From Bacillus sp. UNC438CL73TsuS30 (GTDB lineage Bacteria > Bacillota > Bacilli > Bacillales > Cytobacillaceae): a DNA stretch of 64,000 nt. The stretch spans positions 200,854 to 264,853 of the forward strand of contig NZ_KI535296.1 of the NCBI RefSeq assembly GCF_000482325.1. The letters run 5' to 3'. The translations under genes were made by a program, and so were the position numbers. Of the stretch, positions 38,887-46,912 are shown in pieces; the first letter of the stretch is position 1; each line of letters begins with the position of its first letter. The notes under the pieces were generated by a model. That model saw nothing but the letters and a program-made list of their open reading frames with translations. It searched no databases and had not been told where the DNA came from.

Positions 38887-40062
38887 TTGAAAATTACATT
38901 TTTGGTTTATAATATTTATGGGATGGGTGGTACAGTAAGGACTGTTGCAAATACAGCTAATTACTTTGCTTCCAAAGACTACAAGGTAGAAATTATTAGT
39001 ATAAGAAGAACGAGTGAAACACCACTATTTATTCTTGATCCTAAAATAAAGCTCACCCCATTATTTGATGCTAGAAGAGGTATGTTGTTTACAAAGAATA
39101 CTCCAGGCTACAAAAGATTTTTAAAACAGATGCTTTTAAAAATGCCAAGCTTCCTAATGGATAAAAGTGAAGATTTGTATCAAATGTTTAACTTATTTAT
39201 TGACTTAAAGTTATTATCTGTAATAAAAAAAATCAGTAGTGGTGTTCTAATAACAACGATCCCATCTTTTAATATTTTATCTGCAAAGTATTCGAATCAG
39301 AATGTGATCAAAATAGGCCAAGAACATAAATTTTTTGAAGCTCATGATGAAAGTCTGCAAAGAAAAATTAAAAAGTACTACCGAAAACTCGATGGTTTAA
39401 CTTGTCTAACTAGTGCTGATAAAGCAGACTATGAAGGTGTTCTAAGTGGTAGTCAGGTTAAAATCTATAAAATAGAAAATGCAACTCATATACCTGAAGA
39501 AACTGCAGAATTAGACAAGAAGGTTGTTATTGCTGCAGGGCGGTATTCTTATGAAAAGGGTTATGATTTGTTAATCGAAGCATTTTCCAAAGTGATTAGT
39601 AAACATCCAGATTGGAAATTGAAGATATTTGGTGTCGGTTCTGAAGGGGAAGCATATCGAAATCTCATCTTTGACCTAAAAGCATATAATAATATCTATT
39701 TAATGCCAAAAACAGATAATATTATTAAGGAAATGATTAATTCATCAATTTATGCGTTAAGTTCGAGAAGGGAATCTTTTGGTATGGTTTTAATAGAGGC
39801 AATGTCGGTCGGCGTTCCGTGTGTAAGTTTTGCCTGTACAGGGCCAAAAGAAGTTATTTTGGATAAAGTAGATGGTTTGCTTATTGAAGAAGGTGACGTT
39901 GAAAAGCTTGCTGAAGGACTACTAACCCTTATTGAAAATGATACATTAAGAAAAGGGATGGGCAAAAACGCAAAAGAGAATGTTGAACGATATACTTTTA
40001 ATGTTGTTGGCGGAAAATGGGAGCGTTTGATTAAAGAACAATTGAAATTAAAATCTGTTTAA
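38887..40062 (+). CDS. GT4-family glycosyltransferase, possible teichoic acid glucosyltransferase
   Basis: 391 residues, TTG start six bases after AGAGGCG. GT-B fold: N-terminal GGTVRTVANTANYF loop, C-terminal AAGRYSYEKGYDLLIEAF and the donor-binding ESFGMVLIEAMSVGVP with the E-x7-E pattern. The family includes TagE-like poly(glycerol-phosphate) glucosyltransferases and many other retaining enzymes. Its position between two glycerophosphotransferase genes, 26 bases after the first, suggests that it decorates the glycerol-phosphate chain with a sugar, perhaps from GtaB-made UDP-glucose. The donor and acceptor cannot be read from sequence. A terminator follows. Confidence 0.8.
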   Translation: MKITFLVYNIYGMGGTVRTVANTANYFASKDYKVEIISIRRTSETPLFILDPKIKLTPLFDARRGMLFTKNTPGYKRFLKQMLLKMPSFLMDKSEDLYQMFNLFIDLKLLSVIKKISSGVLITTIPSFNILSAKYSNQNVIKIGQEHKFFEAHDESLQRKIKKYYRKLDGLTCLTSADKADYEGVLSGSQVKIYKIENATHIPEETAELDKKVVIAAGRYSYEKGYDLLIEAFSKVISKHPDWKLKIFGVGSEGEAYRNLIFDLKAYNNIYLMPKTDNIIKEMINSSIYALSSRRESFGMVLIEAMSVGVPCVSFACTGPKEVILDKVDGLLIEEGDVEKLAEGLLTLIENDTLRKGMGKNAKENVERYTFNVVGGKWERLIKEQLKLKSV

Positions 40063-40128
40063 ATGTATTGGAAGAAACAAAACAGGAAATAGTCGTTTAA
40101 TAATCTTTCATTATTATACGCGATTGCT

Positions 40129-40158
40129 AATGACTCTGGTATACCAGAGTCATTTTAT
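40129..40158 (+). terminator. Rho-independent terminator
   Basis: AATGACTCTGG pairs perfectly with CCAGAGTCATT across a TATA loop; the T-run is short (TTTT). Confidence 0.7.
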
Positions 40159-40166
40159 ACAAGTAG

Positions 40167-40175
40167 TTGTCGAAT
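40167..40175 (+). promoter_or_regulatory. Spo0A-like box, copy 5
   Basis: TTGTCGAAT lies 92 bp before the TTG start at 40259, just after the terminator of the previous gene. Confidence 0.45.
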
Positions 40176-40258
40176 AATGACAGTTATATTATCATAAATA
40201 AATGAGTGCCAAGTAAATAAAACAATTGCTTTGATTTTAAAGAGGTGAATACCAAGAA

Positions 40259-41443
40259 TTGATTTCATCACTAAAAAAATTATCTTTCACTAAAATTACA
40301 TATAAATGGTTGTTTTTATTCGTCTCTTTATTTCCACCAAAGGAAAATCTTATTATATTTGAAAGTTTTCTGGGCAAGCAATATAGTTGCAATCCAAGGG
40401 CAATTTATGAATACCTTAAGAACCATCATCCAGAATATAAAATGGTCTGGAGCGTTGATCCCCGATTTGAAAAAGGATTCATTGATAAGAAGGTTCCATA
40501 TGCAATTCGTTTTTCATTTAAATGGCTGTTTTTGATGGCAAGAGCCAAGTTTTGGGTAACAAATAGTCGGATGCCGTTATGGATTCCAAAACCCAAAAAT
40601 ACAATTTATTTGCAAACATGGCACGGTACACCGTTGAAGAAACTTGCAAATGATATGAGGGAAGTTCTGATGCCGGGAACAACCACTGAAAAATATAAAC
40701 AAAATTTTTATATAGAATCTAGAAATTGGGATTACTTAATCTCCCCCAATGGGTATTCAACTGAAATTTTTAAGCGTGCCTTTCAATTTGATAAAGAGGT
40801 TATCGAGTCCGGTTATCCTAGAAATGATATTTTCTATAAACAGGAACGATACCAAATAGCTAGGGAATTTAAGCAAATACATGGAATACCTGATGATAAA
40901 AAAATTATTCTTTATGCCCCAACCTGGAGGGATAATCAGTATTATCAAATTGGTAAATATAAATTTGAGTTGCATTTGGATTTAGACAAATTAAATAAAG
41001 AATTAGGAAATGAATACATTATTATTTTAAGAATGCACTATTTAGTTGCTGAAAACTTTAATCTTGAGTCATATAAAGGGTTTGCCTATGATTTTTCTAA
41101 GCATGAAGACATTCAAGAGCTTTACTTGATTAGCGATTTATTGATTACTGATTATTCTTCTGTCTTTTTTGATTATGCTAACTTAAAGAGGCCAATGATT
41201 TTTTTTACTTATGATTTAGATGAATATAAAGAAGATATTAGAGGATTTTATTTTGATTTTGAGAAAAAAGCTCCAGGTCCGTTAGTTAAAACGACTGATG
41301 AAGTCATTATCGCAATTAAAAACATGGGTAAAGATCAAATTTCAACCGAGAAGTTTAATGAGTTTTATCAGCGCTTTTGTTATTTAGAAGACGGCTATGC
41401 AGCTGAACGTGTTGTAAAAGAAGTGATTTTAAAGAATCGATAA
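40259..41443 (+). CDS. TagB/TagF-type CDP-glycerol glycerophosphotransferase
   Basis: 394 residues, TTG start about ten bases after AAAGAGGTGAA. Single catalytic domain: IFESFLGKQY, QTWHGTPLKK (W121-H122), YLISPNGYSTEIF, GYPRNDIFYK, APTWRDNQYY, ITDYSSVFFDY and LEDGYAAERVV. It closely matches the second catalytic half of the 1108-residue protein at 31 kb, so it may do the same step as a free-standing enzyme. Membrane-peripheral, using CDP-glycerol made by TagD. Primase or polymerase cannot be decided without biochemistry. It has its own motif and terminator, so it is likely a single-gene unit. Confidence 0.82.
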   Translation: MISSLKKLSFTKITYKWLFLFVSLFPPKENLIIFESFLGKQYSCNPRAIYEYLKNHHPEYKMVWSVDPRFEKGFIDKKVPYAIRFSFKWLFLMARAKFWVTNSRMPLWIPKPKNTIYLQTWHGTPLKKLANDMREVLMPGTTTEKYKQNFYIESRNWDYLISPNGYSTEIFKRAFQFDKEVIESGYPRNDIFYKQERYQIAREFKQIHGIPDDKKIILYAPTWRDNQYYQIGKYKFELHLDLDKLNKELGNEYIIILRMHYLVAENFNLESYKGFAYDFSKHEDIQELYLISDLLITDYSSVFFDYANLKRPMIFFTYDLDEYKEDIRGFYFDFEKKAPGPLVKTTDEVIIAIKNMGKDQISTEKFNEFYQRFCYLEDGYAAERVVKEVILKNR

Positions 41444-41458
41444 GTCACAAAGGGTTTG

Positions 41459-41487
41459 CCATCAAATTTGTTTGATGGTCTTTTTTT
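41459..41487 (+). terminator. Rho-independent terminator
   Basis: CCATCAAA and TTTGATGG with loop TTTG, followed by TTTTTTT. Confidence 0.85.
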
Positions 41488-41601
41488 GAGATTGGTTTAA
41501 TAATCAAATTATGATTGTAGGTTAAATGGTTGTTAAATTTAGGAATAAATAAGGACTATAGGATAAAAAATAAATAAAACATAAATAAAACATTACAAGA
41601 T

Positions 41602-41621
41602 TATGTCCGGAATATTAAAAG
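41602..41621 (+). promoter_or_regulatory. TTGTCGGAATATT-like motif, copy 6
   Basis: TATGTCCGGAATATTAAAAG has one inserted C relative to copy 1 and is otherwise very similar. It lies 139 bp before tarI. Confidence 0.4.
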
Positions 41622-41668
41622 ATACAGCTCTTTATTGATAGAAAAAATGAAAGAGTGTATAGTTTTAT

Positions 41669-41700
41669 ATGAGTTTTTGTTAAGTTTTTGTTGAGTTTTG
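41669..41700 (+). promoter_or_regulatory. Three 11-bp direct repeats upstream of tarI
   Basis: ATGAGTTTTTG, TTAAGTTTTTG and TTGAGTTTTG follow each other without a gap. Direct TT-A hexamers every 11 bp are how PhoP boxes are spaced in B. subtilis teichoic acid operons. The hexamers here (TTAAGT, TTGAGT) are only part matches to the TT(A/C/T)A(C/T)A consensus. It is a candidate operator for the ribitol operon. Confidence 0.45.
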
Positions 41701-41740
41701 ACAGAAATTCTTTCTCAAAAAATAAGAGGTGTTGAAAAAG

Positions 41741-42457
41741 ATGATTTATGCAGAAATTCTTGCCGGCGGTAAAGGTACCCGGATGGGAAATATCCATATG
41801 CCGAAACAGTTTTTAACATTAAACGGAAAGCCGATTATTATACACACGATTGAAAAATTTTTATTAAATGATCGATTCGATAAAATTCTTGTGATGTCCC
41901 CAAAAGAATGGATCAACCATACGAAAGATATTATTAAAAAAAATATTGGAGAACATGATCGAATTGTCGTCCTCGAAGGCGGATCCGACCGTAATGAATC
42001 GATTATGAATGGTGTCCGCTATATTAAAGAAAACCATGGCATTTTTGACGAAGATGTGATTATTACCCATGATTCAGTCAGGCCATTCCTTACCCATCGA
42101 ATTATAGATGAAAATATTGACGCTGCTCTCAAATATGGAGCTGTGGATACGGTTATTGAAGCGATTGATACGATTATTCAATCTGTGGATGGTGAATCCA
42201 TTTCTGATATTCCGGTTCGTAACACCATGTATCAAGGACAGACACCGCAAAGCTTCAATATTCAAAAATTGGTTGGCTATTATGAGGCCCTTACTGATGA
42301 ACAAAAGGAGATTCTCACTGATGCAGCAAAGATTTTTGCATTAAATGGAGAAAAAGTGCGTTTGGTTCGCGGTGAAGTATTTAATATCAAGGTTACCACT
42401 CCATATGACCTAAAAGTAGCAAATGCCATTATAACGGAGAAAATTAACAATGATTAA
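41741..42457 (+). CDS. tarI: D-ribitol-5-phosphate cytidylyltransferase
   Basis: 238 residues from the ATG at 41741, nine bases after AGAGGTG; an in-frame GTG inside that site is rejected. IspD/TarI-fold nucleotidyltransferase: AEILAGGKGTRMG (residues 4-16) then MPKQF, and HDSVRPFLT and GQTPQSF. The pairing with a TarJ-type reductase, overlapping by eight bases, marks it as TarI rather than the isoprenoid enzyme IspD. It makes CDP-ribitol from CTP and ribitol 5-phosphate for poly(ribitol phosphate). First gene of an apparent tarI-tarJ-transferase-tarL operon. Confidence 0.92.
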   Translation: MIYAEILAGGKGTRMGNIHMPKQFLTLNGKPIIIHTIEKFLLNDRFDKILVMSPKEWINHTKDIIKKNIGEHDRIVVLEGGSDRNESIMNGVRYIKENHGIFDEDVIITHDSVRPFLTHRIIDENIDAALKYGAVDTVIEAIDTIIQSVDGESISDIPVRNTMYQGQTPQSFNIQKLVGYYEALTDEQKEILTDAAKIFALNGEKVRLVRGEVFNIKVTTPYDLKVANAIITEKINND

Positions 42458-43481
42458 TCAAGTCTATCGATTAGTGTCTCCAAGACAATTCGAAGTAACC
42501 TACAAAGACAAATCATTAAAATTTGAGAAAGATTCGATTGTCATCCGCCCTACTCATTTATCGATTTGTGCAGCTGACCAACGTTATTATACAGGCTCAC
42601 GCGGGAAGGAAGCGATGGCCAAAAAACTTCCGATGGCGTTGATTCACGAAGGAATCGGCAAAGTTGTGTACGATCCGAAAGGTGAGTTTCCAACTGGAAC
42701 GAAAGTAGTCATGGTTCCAAACACTCCTTCCGAAGAGGATCAATTTATTGCAGAGAACTATTTGCGTTCGAGTCGTTTCCGTTCAAGCGGCTATGACGGC
42801 TTCATGCAGGACTATATTTTTTTAGATCGGGATCGGGTTGTTCCACTACCGGAGGAAATGAACCCACATGTTGCCGCCTTTACAGAGCTGATCACGATTG
42901 CAATGCATTCGATATCAAGATTTGAACGAAGGTCCCATACCCGCCGCGATGTTCTCGGTGTCTGGGGAGATGGGAATCTTGGTTTTATAACGTCATTGAT
43001 TCTTAAGAAAAAATATAAAGACAGTAAAATCATTGCTTTTGGTAAAAATGAGCACAAGCTGGCGAATTTCTCGTTTGTCGATGAGAGCTATTTGATTAAC
43101 GATATTCCCGGAGATGTTCTTGTCGATCATACATTTGAATGTGTTGGCGGCAAGGGCAGCCAGTATGCAATTGATCAAATGATTGATCATATTCAACCTG
43201 AGGGCTCCATTTCGATTATGGGTGTGTCCGAATACCCGGTTGAAGTGAACACAAGAATGATTTTAGAAAAAGGAATCACGATGATTGGCTCAAGCCGGAG
43301 TGGTCGTGAGGACTTTGTTAACACCGTTAATTTTATGATGGAACATCCGGATGTTCTTGAATATTTCAGTGTTTTAATTGGAGAAGTCTGTGAAGTAAAA
43401 ACAATTCAGGATATCGTTAACTCGTTTGAAAAGGATTTGACCTCATCTTGGGGCAAGACCGTCATGGAGTGGAAGATATAA
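42450..43481 (+). CDS. tarJ: Ribulose-5-phosphate reductase
   Basis: 343 residues, starting with an ATG that overlaps the end of tarI (ATGATTAA), a sign of translational coupling. Medium-chain, zinc-type alcohol dehydrogenase: catalytic zinc ligands C40 and H66-E67, and a nucleotide-binding segment GVWGDGNLGFITSLIL (about 168-183) with the GxGxxG-like turn. It reduces ribulose 5-phosphate to ribitol 5-phosphate with NADPH, the substrate of TarI. The structural-zinc loop found in many alcohol dehydrogenases is not obvious, as is usual for TarJ. Confidence 0.92.
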   Translation: MINQVYRLVSPRQFEVTYKDKSLKFEKDSIVIRPTHLSICAADQRYYTGSRGKEAMAKKLPMALIHEGIGKVVYDPKGEFPTGTKVVMVPNTPSEEDQFIAENYLRSSRFRSSGYDGFMQDYIFLDRDRVVPLPEEMNPHVAAFTELITIAMHSISRFERRSHTRRDVLGVWGDGNLGFITSLILKKKYKDSKIIAFGKNEHKLANFSFVDESYLINDIPGDVLVDHTFECVGGKGSQYAIDQMIDHIQPEGSISIMGVSEYPVEVNTRMILEKGITMIGSSRSGREDFVNTVNFMMEHPDVLEYFSVLIGEVCEVKTIQDIVNSFEKDLTSSWGKTVMEWKI

Positions 43482-43513
43482 GTGATCTGTATTGTGAAAG
43501 GAAGGCATTATAC

Positions 43514-44674
43514 GTGCAGTATTTAAAATTTGCACCGACTATCTTGACGAAATTCGTCATTAACACTCTATATTCCCTGTGCTGCCTCCTTTTCAAAGTG
43601 GATTCACAAAGAATTACCTTTGCTTCTTATCGGTCTAATCAAATGACAGGGAATCTTTTATATATTTATAACGAAATGAAGGCAGAATTTCCGAATAAAA
43701 ACTATCACCTCTTATTTAAAAAGTTTGATAGTTCATTAAGCGGAAAAATTGCATATTTTCTTCATCTTGTTAAGGCGATATATTATCTCGCAACATCTCG
43801 ATTCTTTATCATTGATGATTTTTATTTCCCTGTCTACGCCATTCACCCTAGAAATGGAACAGAAATTATCCAGTTATGGCATGCAGCAGGGATCTTTAAA
43901 AAATTTGGTTTAAGCACGGTTGGAAAACCATTTGGTCCAAGCCAGGAATATTTAAAGCATATTAAGCTTCACTCAAATTATTCAAGGGTTTATGTGAGTT
44001 CAAAAGTGGCCGTACCCCATTTTGCGGAAGCATTTGGAATGGCTGAAAAAAATGTGTTTCCATTAGGAGTCCCAAGAACGGATTATTTTTATGACAGAGA
44101 AAAAATGGCCCAAATAAAAGAACGCTTTTATTCGCAGTATCCTGAATTAAAGGGAAAACAGTTAGTCTTATACGCTCCAACCTATCGGGGTAAAAGTCAT
44201 TATCAGGAAGATTGGAAAAGTCCAATTGATTTTAGCCAGTTGAAGGAAAAATTAGGCGGCGATTTTGCGATGCTTATCCATTTGCATCCGTATATGTGCG
44301 CTCCTGATTTAACAGATCATGAATTTCTTTACCATATTCGTAATGAGTTTACGATTGAAGAATTGCTGACATTAACGGATCTTCTGGTTACTGATTATTC
44401 CTCCGTTATTTTTGATTATAGTTTATTGGTCAGGCCAATGGCTTTTTTCGCCCATGATGTAGAAGATTACATTAAGGAAAGGGACTTTTACCTTGATTAT
44501 CAATCGATGGTACCGGGGCCAATCTTTTATGATACAACATCATTGGCTGAGTGGATGAAGCAGGGGAGCTTTGATTTAGAAAAAATTAAAGCGTTTCGTG
44601 ACCGTTTCTTTGATTACTCCGATGGGAAAGCATCGAAACGTATCGTTGACCACTTGTTAAGGAAAGTAGAGTAG
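43514..44674 (+). CDS. Teichoic acid alditol-phosphate transferase, TarF/TarK/TarL type
   Basis: 386 residues from a GTG at 43514 after AAAGGAAGG; an ATG at 43448 lies inside tarJ and has no ribosome site. Catalytic domain: QLWHAAGIFKKFG near residue 122, GVPRTDYFYD, YAPTYRGKS, LIHLHPYM and VTDYSSVIFDY. The LWHAxGxFKxFG signature is shared with TarF, TarK and TarL and differs from the TWHGTPLKK of the glycerol-type enzymes upstream. In the ribitol pathway it could add the first unit(s) to the linkage unit or act as a short polymerase. Located between tarJ and the longer TarL-like gene, 32 bases after tarJ. Confidence 0.8.
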   Translation: MQYLKFAPTILTKFVINTLYSLCCLLFKVDSQRITFASYRSNQMTGNLLYIYNEMKAEFPNKNYHLLFKKFDSSLSGKIAYFLHLVKAIYYLATSRFFIIDDFYFPVYAIHPRNGTEIIQLWHAAGIFKKFGLSTVGKPFGPSQEYLKHIKLHSNYSRVYVSSKVAVPHFAEAFGMAEKNVFPLGVPRTDYFYDREKMAQIKERFYSQYPELKGKQLVLYAPTYRGKSHYQEDWKSPIDFSQLKEKLGGDFAMLIHLHPYMCAPDLTDHEFLYHIRNEFTIEELLTLTDLLVTDYSSVIFDYSLLVRPMAFFAHDVEDYIKERDFYLDYQSMVPGPIFYDTTSLAEWMKQGSFDLEKIKAFRDRFFDYSDGKASKRIVDHLLRKVE

Positions 44675-44752
44675 ATTTGAAGGAGGGTTTCGAACTCTTC
44701 TTTTTTCTTATATATTTATATTTGGACATAAATTACAGATTGGAGATACAGC

Positions 44753-46657
44753 ATGCTGAGAAGAGCGAAGAGGCTTATCAGAAGGGCCATGTTTAGAAAA
44801 AAAACGGCCCAAAACAGTAATGAGGCTGTTATCGAGTACGGAAAGTTTTCCGATCAGCCGATGATTGTCGATGATGAAAAAATAATTATTAATAAACAAA
44901 ACCTGGGTGAGTCGCTTCCGTTGATTGCGGAAATGGCTGGGGTGGAAGAAAGTCTCATTCCCCGCAGAAAAGTGACGACATTAAAATGGAATGGTCCGAT
45001 TTTAGAAATTGCCGGGTATTTTTACATCGAGAATCTGCCGCTTAAGGATGAGGACCTCGTAAAAAAACGGCTTGTGCTGTTAGATGGAGCGGGGATTAAA
45101 GTAACCATTCCTCTATATGATATTTCAAAAGAAGACATCGAACATGATGAAGAGATTAGTGATTTATATTATTGGTCTGGATTCCACGGGAAAATTAATT
45201 TTGCGACATTAAATCAAAATGCTCCGCTTCCACAGGGAGAATACAAAGTCTATATCGAGACCGAAGTTCATGTATTAGGGGATAAGGTCTATCGTAAGAG
45301 CTTTCCACTTGGAAATATCGAGAAATTCCTTGATAAAGGCTTCCATTCAGCAAAAATGGAGTATTTCACAGCGAAAAGGGAAATGAAATTTAATTTATTG
45401 GCCACCTATGATTTACCGAGGAAGACATTAAAGATTACATCGAGCAAACTGAAGGATATGGATCCGAGAGAAATGGCGCTTGATGCAGAGGATTATCAAA
45501 GAGGGGTCTTCTACCGTTTCTTTTCGAAAACGGTCTTTCAATTCCTATATCGTTTCTATTGCATGCGGCCAATCAAACAAAAGCAAATCCTATTTGCTTC
45601 TGACAGCCGCAGTGATATGAGCGGTAACTTCCAATTTGTTTATGATGAAATTATCCGCCGTAATTTAGATTTTGATATTCATTTTATGTTAAAGCGTGGA
45701 GTGGACGAGAAGAAAACCTACCGTGAAATCGTTCAACTAGCCAAACTGATTGCAACTTCCCGATTCGTAATTTTGGATGATTTTTACCCAATGATTTATC
45801 CGTTGAAAATCCGCGAAGGTTCCGATTTGGTTCAACTCTGGCATGCAGTCGGGGCCTTTAAAACCTTTGGCTTCAGCCGACTTGGCCGACCGGGCGGTCC
45901 GTCACCTAAATCGATTAATCACCGTAACTATACAAAGGCGATTGTCAGCTCGAAAAATGTTGCCAAGCATTATGCAGAAGGATTTGGGATTGATTTGGAT
46001 AAAGTTATTCCAACCGGAATTCCGCGTACAGATGTCTTTTTTGATCAGGAATACCAAGAGAATGTTCGTGAACGGCTTTACGAAGAGTATCCGTTCTTAA
46101 AAGGCAAAAAAGTAATTATGTTTGCACCGACCTTCCGCGGTAACGGCCAGCAATCGGCCCATTATCCGATGGAAGTTCTAGACCTTGCAAAGCTTTATGA
46201 GGATCTTCATGATGAATATGTATTCTTATTTAAGATTCACCCATTTGTGAAAAACGATATAACGATTCCTTATCAATACAGTGATTTTTACTATGATTTT
46301 TCGTCCTATCGGGAAATTAATGACCTGCTCTTTATCTCGGATATTCTTATTACCGATTACTCATCAGTTTGCTTTGAATATGCTTTATTGAATAAACCGA
46401 TGCTATTTTTCGCCTTTGACGTGGAAGAATATGTTCGGACCCGTGACTTTTATTATGAGTTCCATTCCTTTATACCTGGTCCGCTGGTCCGCTCCGCTGA
46501 GGAAATTATTAAAACAATTGAAGAAAAAGACTTCAAGATGGAAAAAGTTGAACCTTTTGTTCGCTATTTCTTTGACGAGATAGACGGAAAATCAAGTACC
46601 CGAGTTGTTGATGATATATTATTACAAGATGAAACAAACGAAGACAATAAGGAATAA
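44753..46657 (+). CDS. tarL: Poly(ribitol phosphate) polymerase, TarL-like
   Basis: 634 residues, close to the length of TarL of B. subtilis W23. N-terminal accessory beta domain (about 75-200: LEIAGYFYIENLP, QGEYKVYIETEV), a link region and the C-terminal transferase domain (about 280-625) with LFASDSRSDMSGNF, VQLWHAVGAFKTFGF near 362, GIPRTDVFFD, FAPTFRGNG, FKIHPFVKN and ITDYSSVCFEY. It transfers ribitol phosphate from CDP-ribitol to the growing chain at the inner membrane face. It is the last gene of the tarIJ operon; a small hairpin lies in the 78-bp gap before it, so some readthrough control is possible. The ATG has GGAGA upstream. Confidence 0.88.
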   Translation: MLRRAKRLIRRAMFRKKTAQNSNEAVIEYGKFSDQPMIVDDEKIIINKQNLGESLPLIAEMAGVEESLIPRRKVTTLKWNGPILEIAGYFYIENLPLKDEDLVKKRLVLLDGAGIKVTIPLYDISKEDIEHDEEISDLYYWSGFHGKINFATLNQNAPLPQGEYKVYIETEVHVLGDKVYRKSFPLGNIEKFLDKGFHSAKMEYFTAKREMKFNLLATYDLPRKTLKITSSKLKDMDPREMALDAEDYQRGVFYRFFSKTVFQFLYRFYCMRPIKQKQILFASDSRSDMSGNFQFVYDEIIRRNLDFDIHFMLKRGVDEKKTYREIVQLAKLIATSRFVILDDFYPMIYPLKIREGSDLVQLWHAVGAFKTFGFSRLGRPGGPSPKSINHRNYTKAIVSSKNVAKHYAEGFGIDLDKVIPTGIPRTDVFFDQEYQENVRERLYEEYPFLKGKKVIMFAPTFRGNGQQSAHYPMEVLDLAKLYEDLHDEYVFLFKIHPFVKNDITIPYQYSDFYYDFSSYREINDLLFISDILITDYSSVCFEYALLNKPMLFFAFDVEEYVRTRDFYYEFHSFIPGPLVRSAEEIIKTIEEKDFKMEKVEPFVRYFFDEIDGKSSTRVVDDILLQDETNEDNKE

Positions 46658-46661
46658 AGAG

Positions 46662-46696
46662 AAAACACCCAAGCATTTTAGCTTTGGGTGTTTTTT
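46662..46696 (+). terminator. Rho-independent terminator after tarL
   Basis: AAAACACCCAAGC pairs with GCTTTGGGTGTTTT (one bulge), with a T-run. Starts five bases after the stop codon. Confidence 0.88.
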
Positions 46697-46912
46697 ATGA
46701 ATTTAGATATTCCTTTAGTCAACAGCAATCTGTGAAATATTTGAATTTTCCTACAGCACTCTTCCTTTTATTCTATTTTTAAGCAAGTATTTCCATGAAA
46801 CTATTTAAAAACCTTTATTAATAAGCGATAATAATAGTATTGTAGAAAATTGCTGTTTAATAGAAGGATTTGTAGTAAAAAAGGCTCAGAAATACTACAG
46901 GGGTGTATTTTA

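Noticed and set aside
41698..41726. TTGACA, 17 bases, AATAAG as a tarI promoter
   Set aside because: Transcription would begin inside or after the ribosome site, leaving no usable leader.
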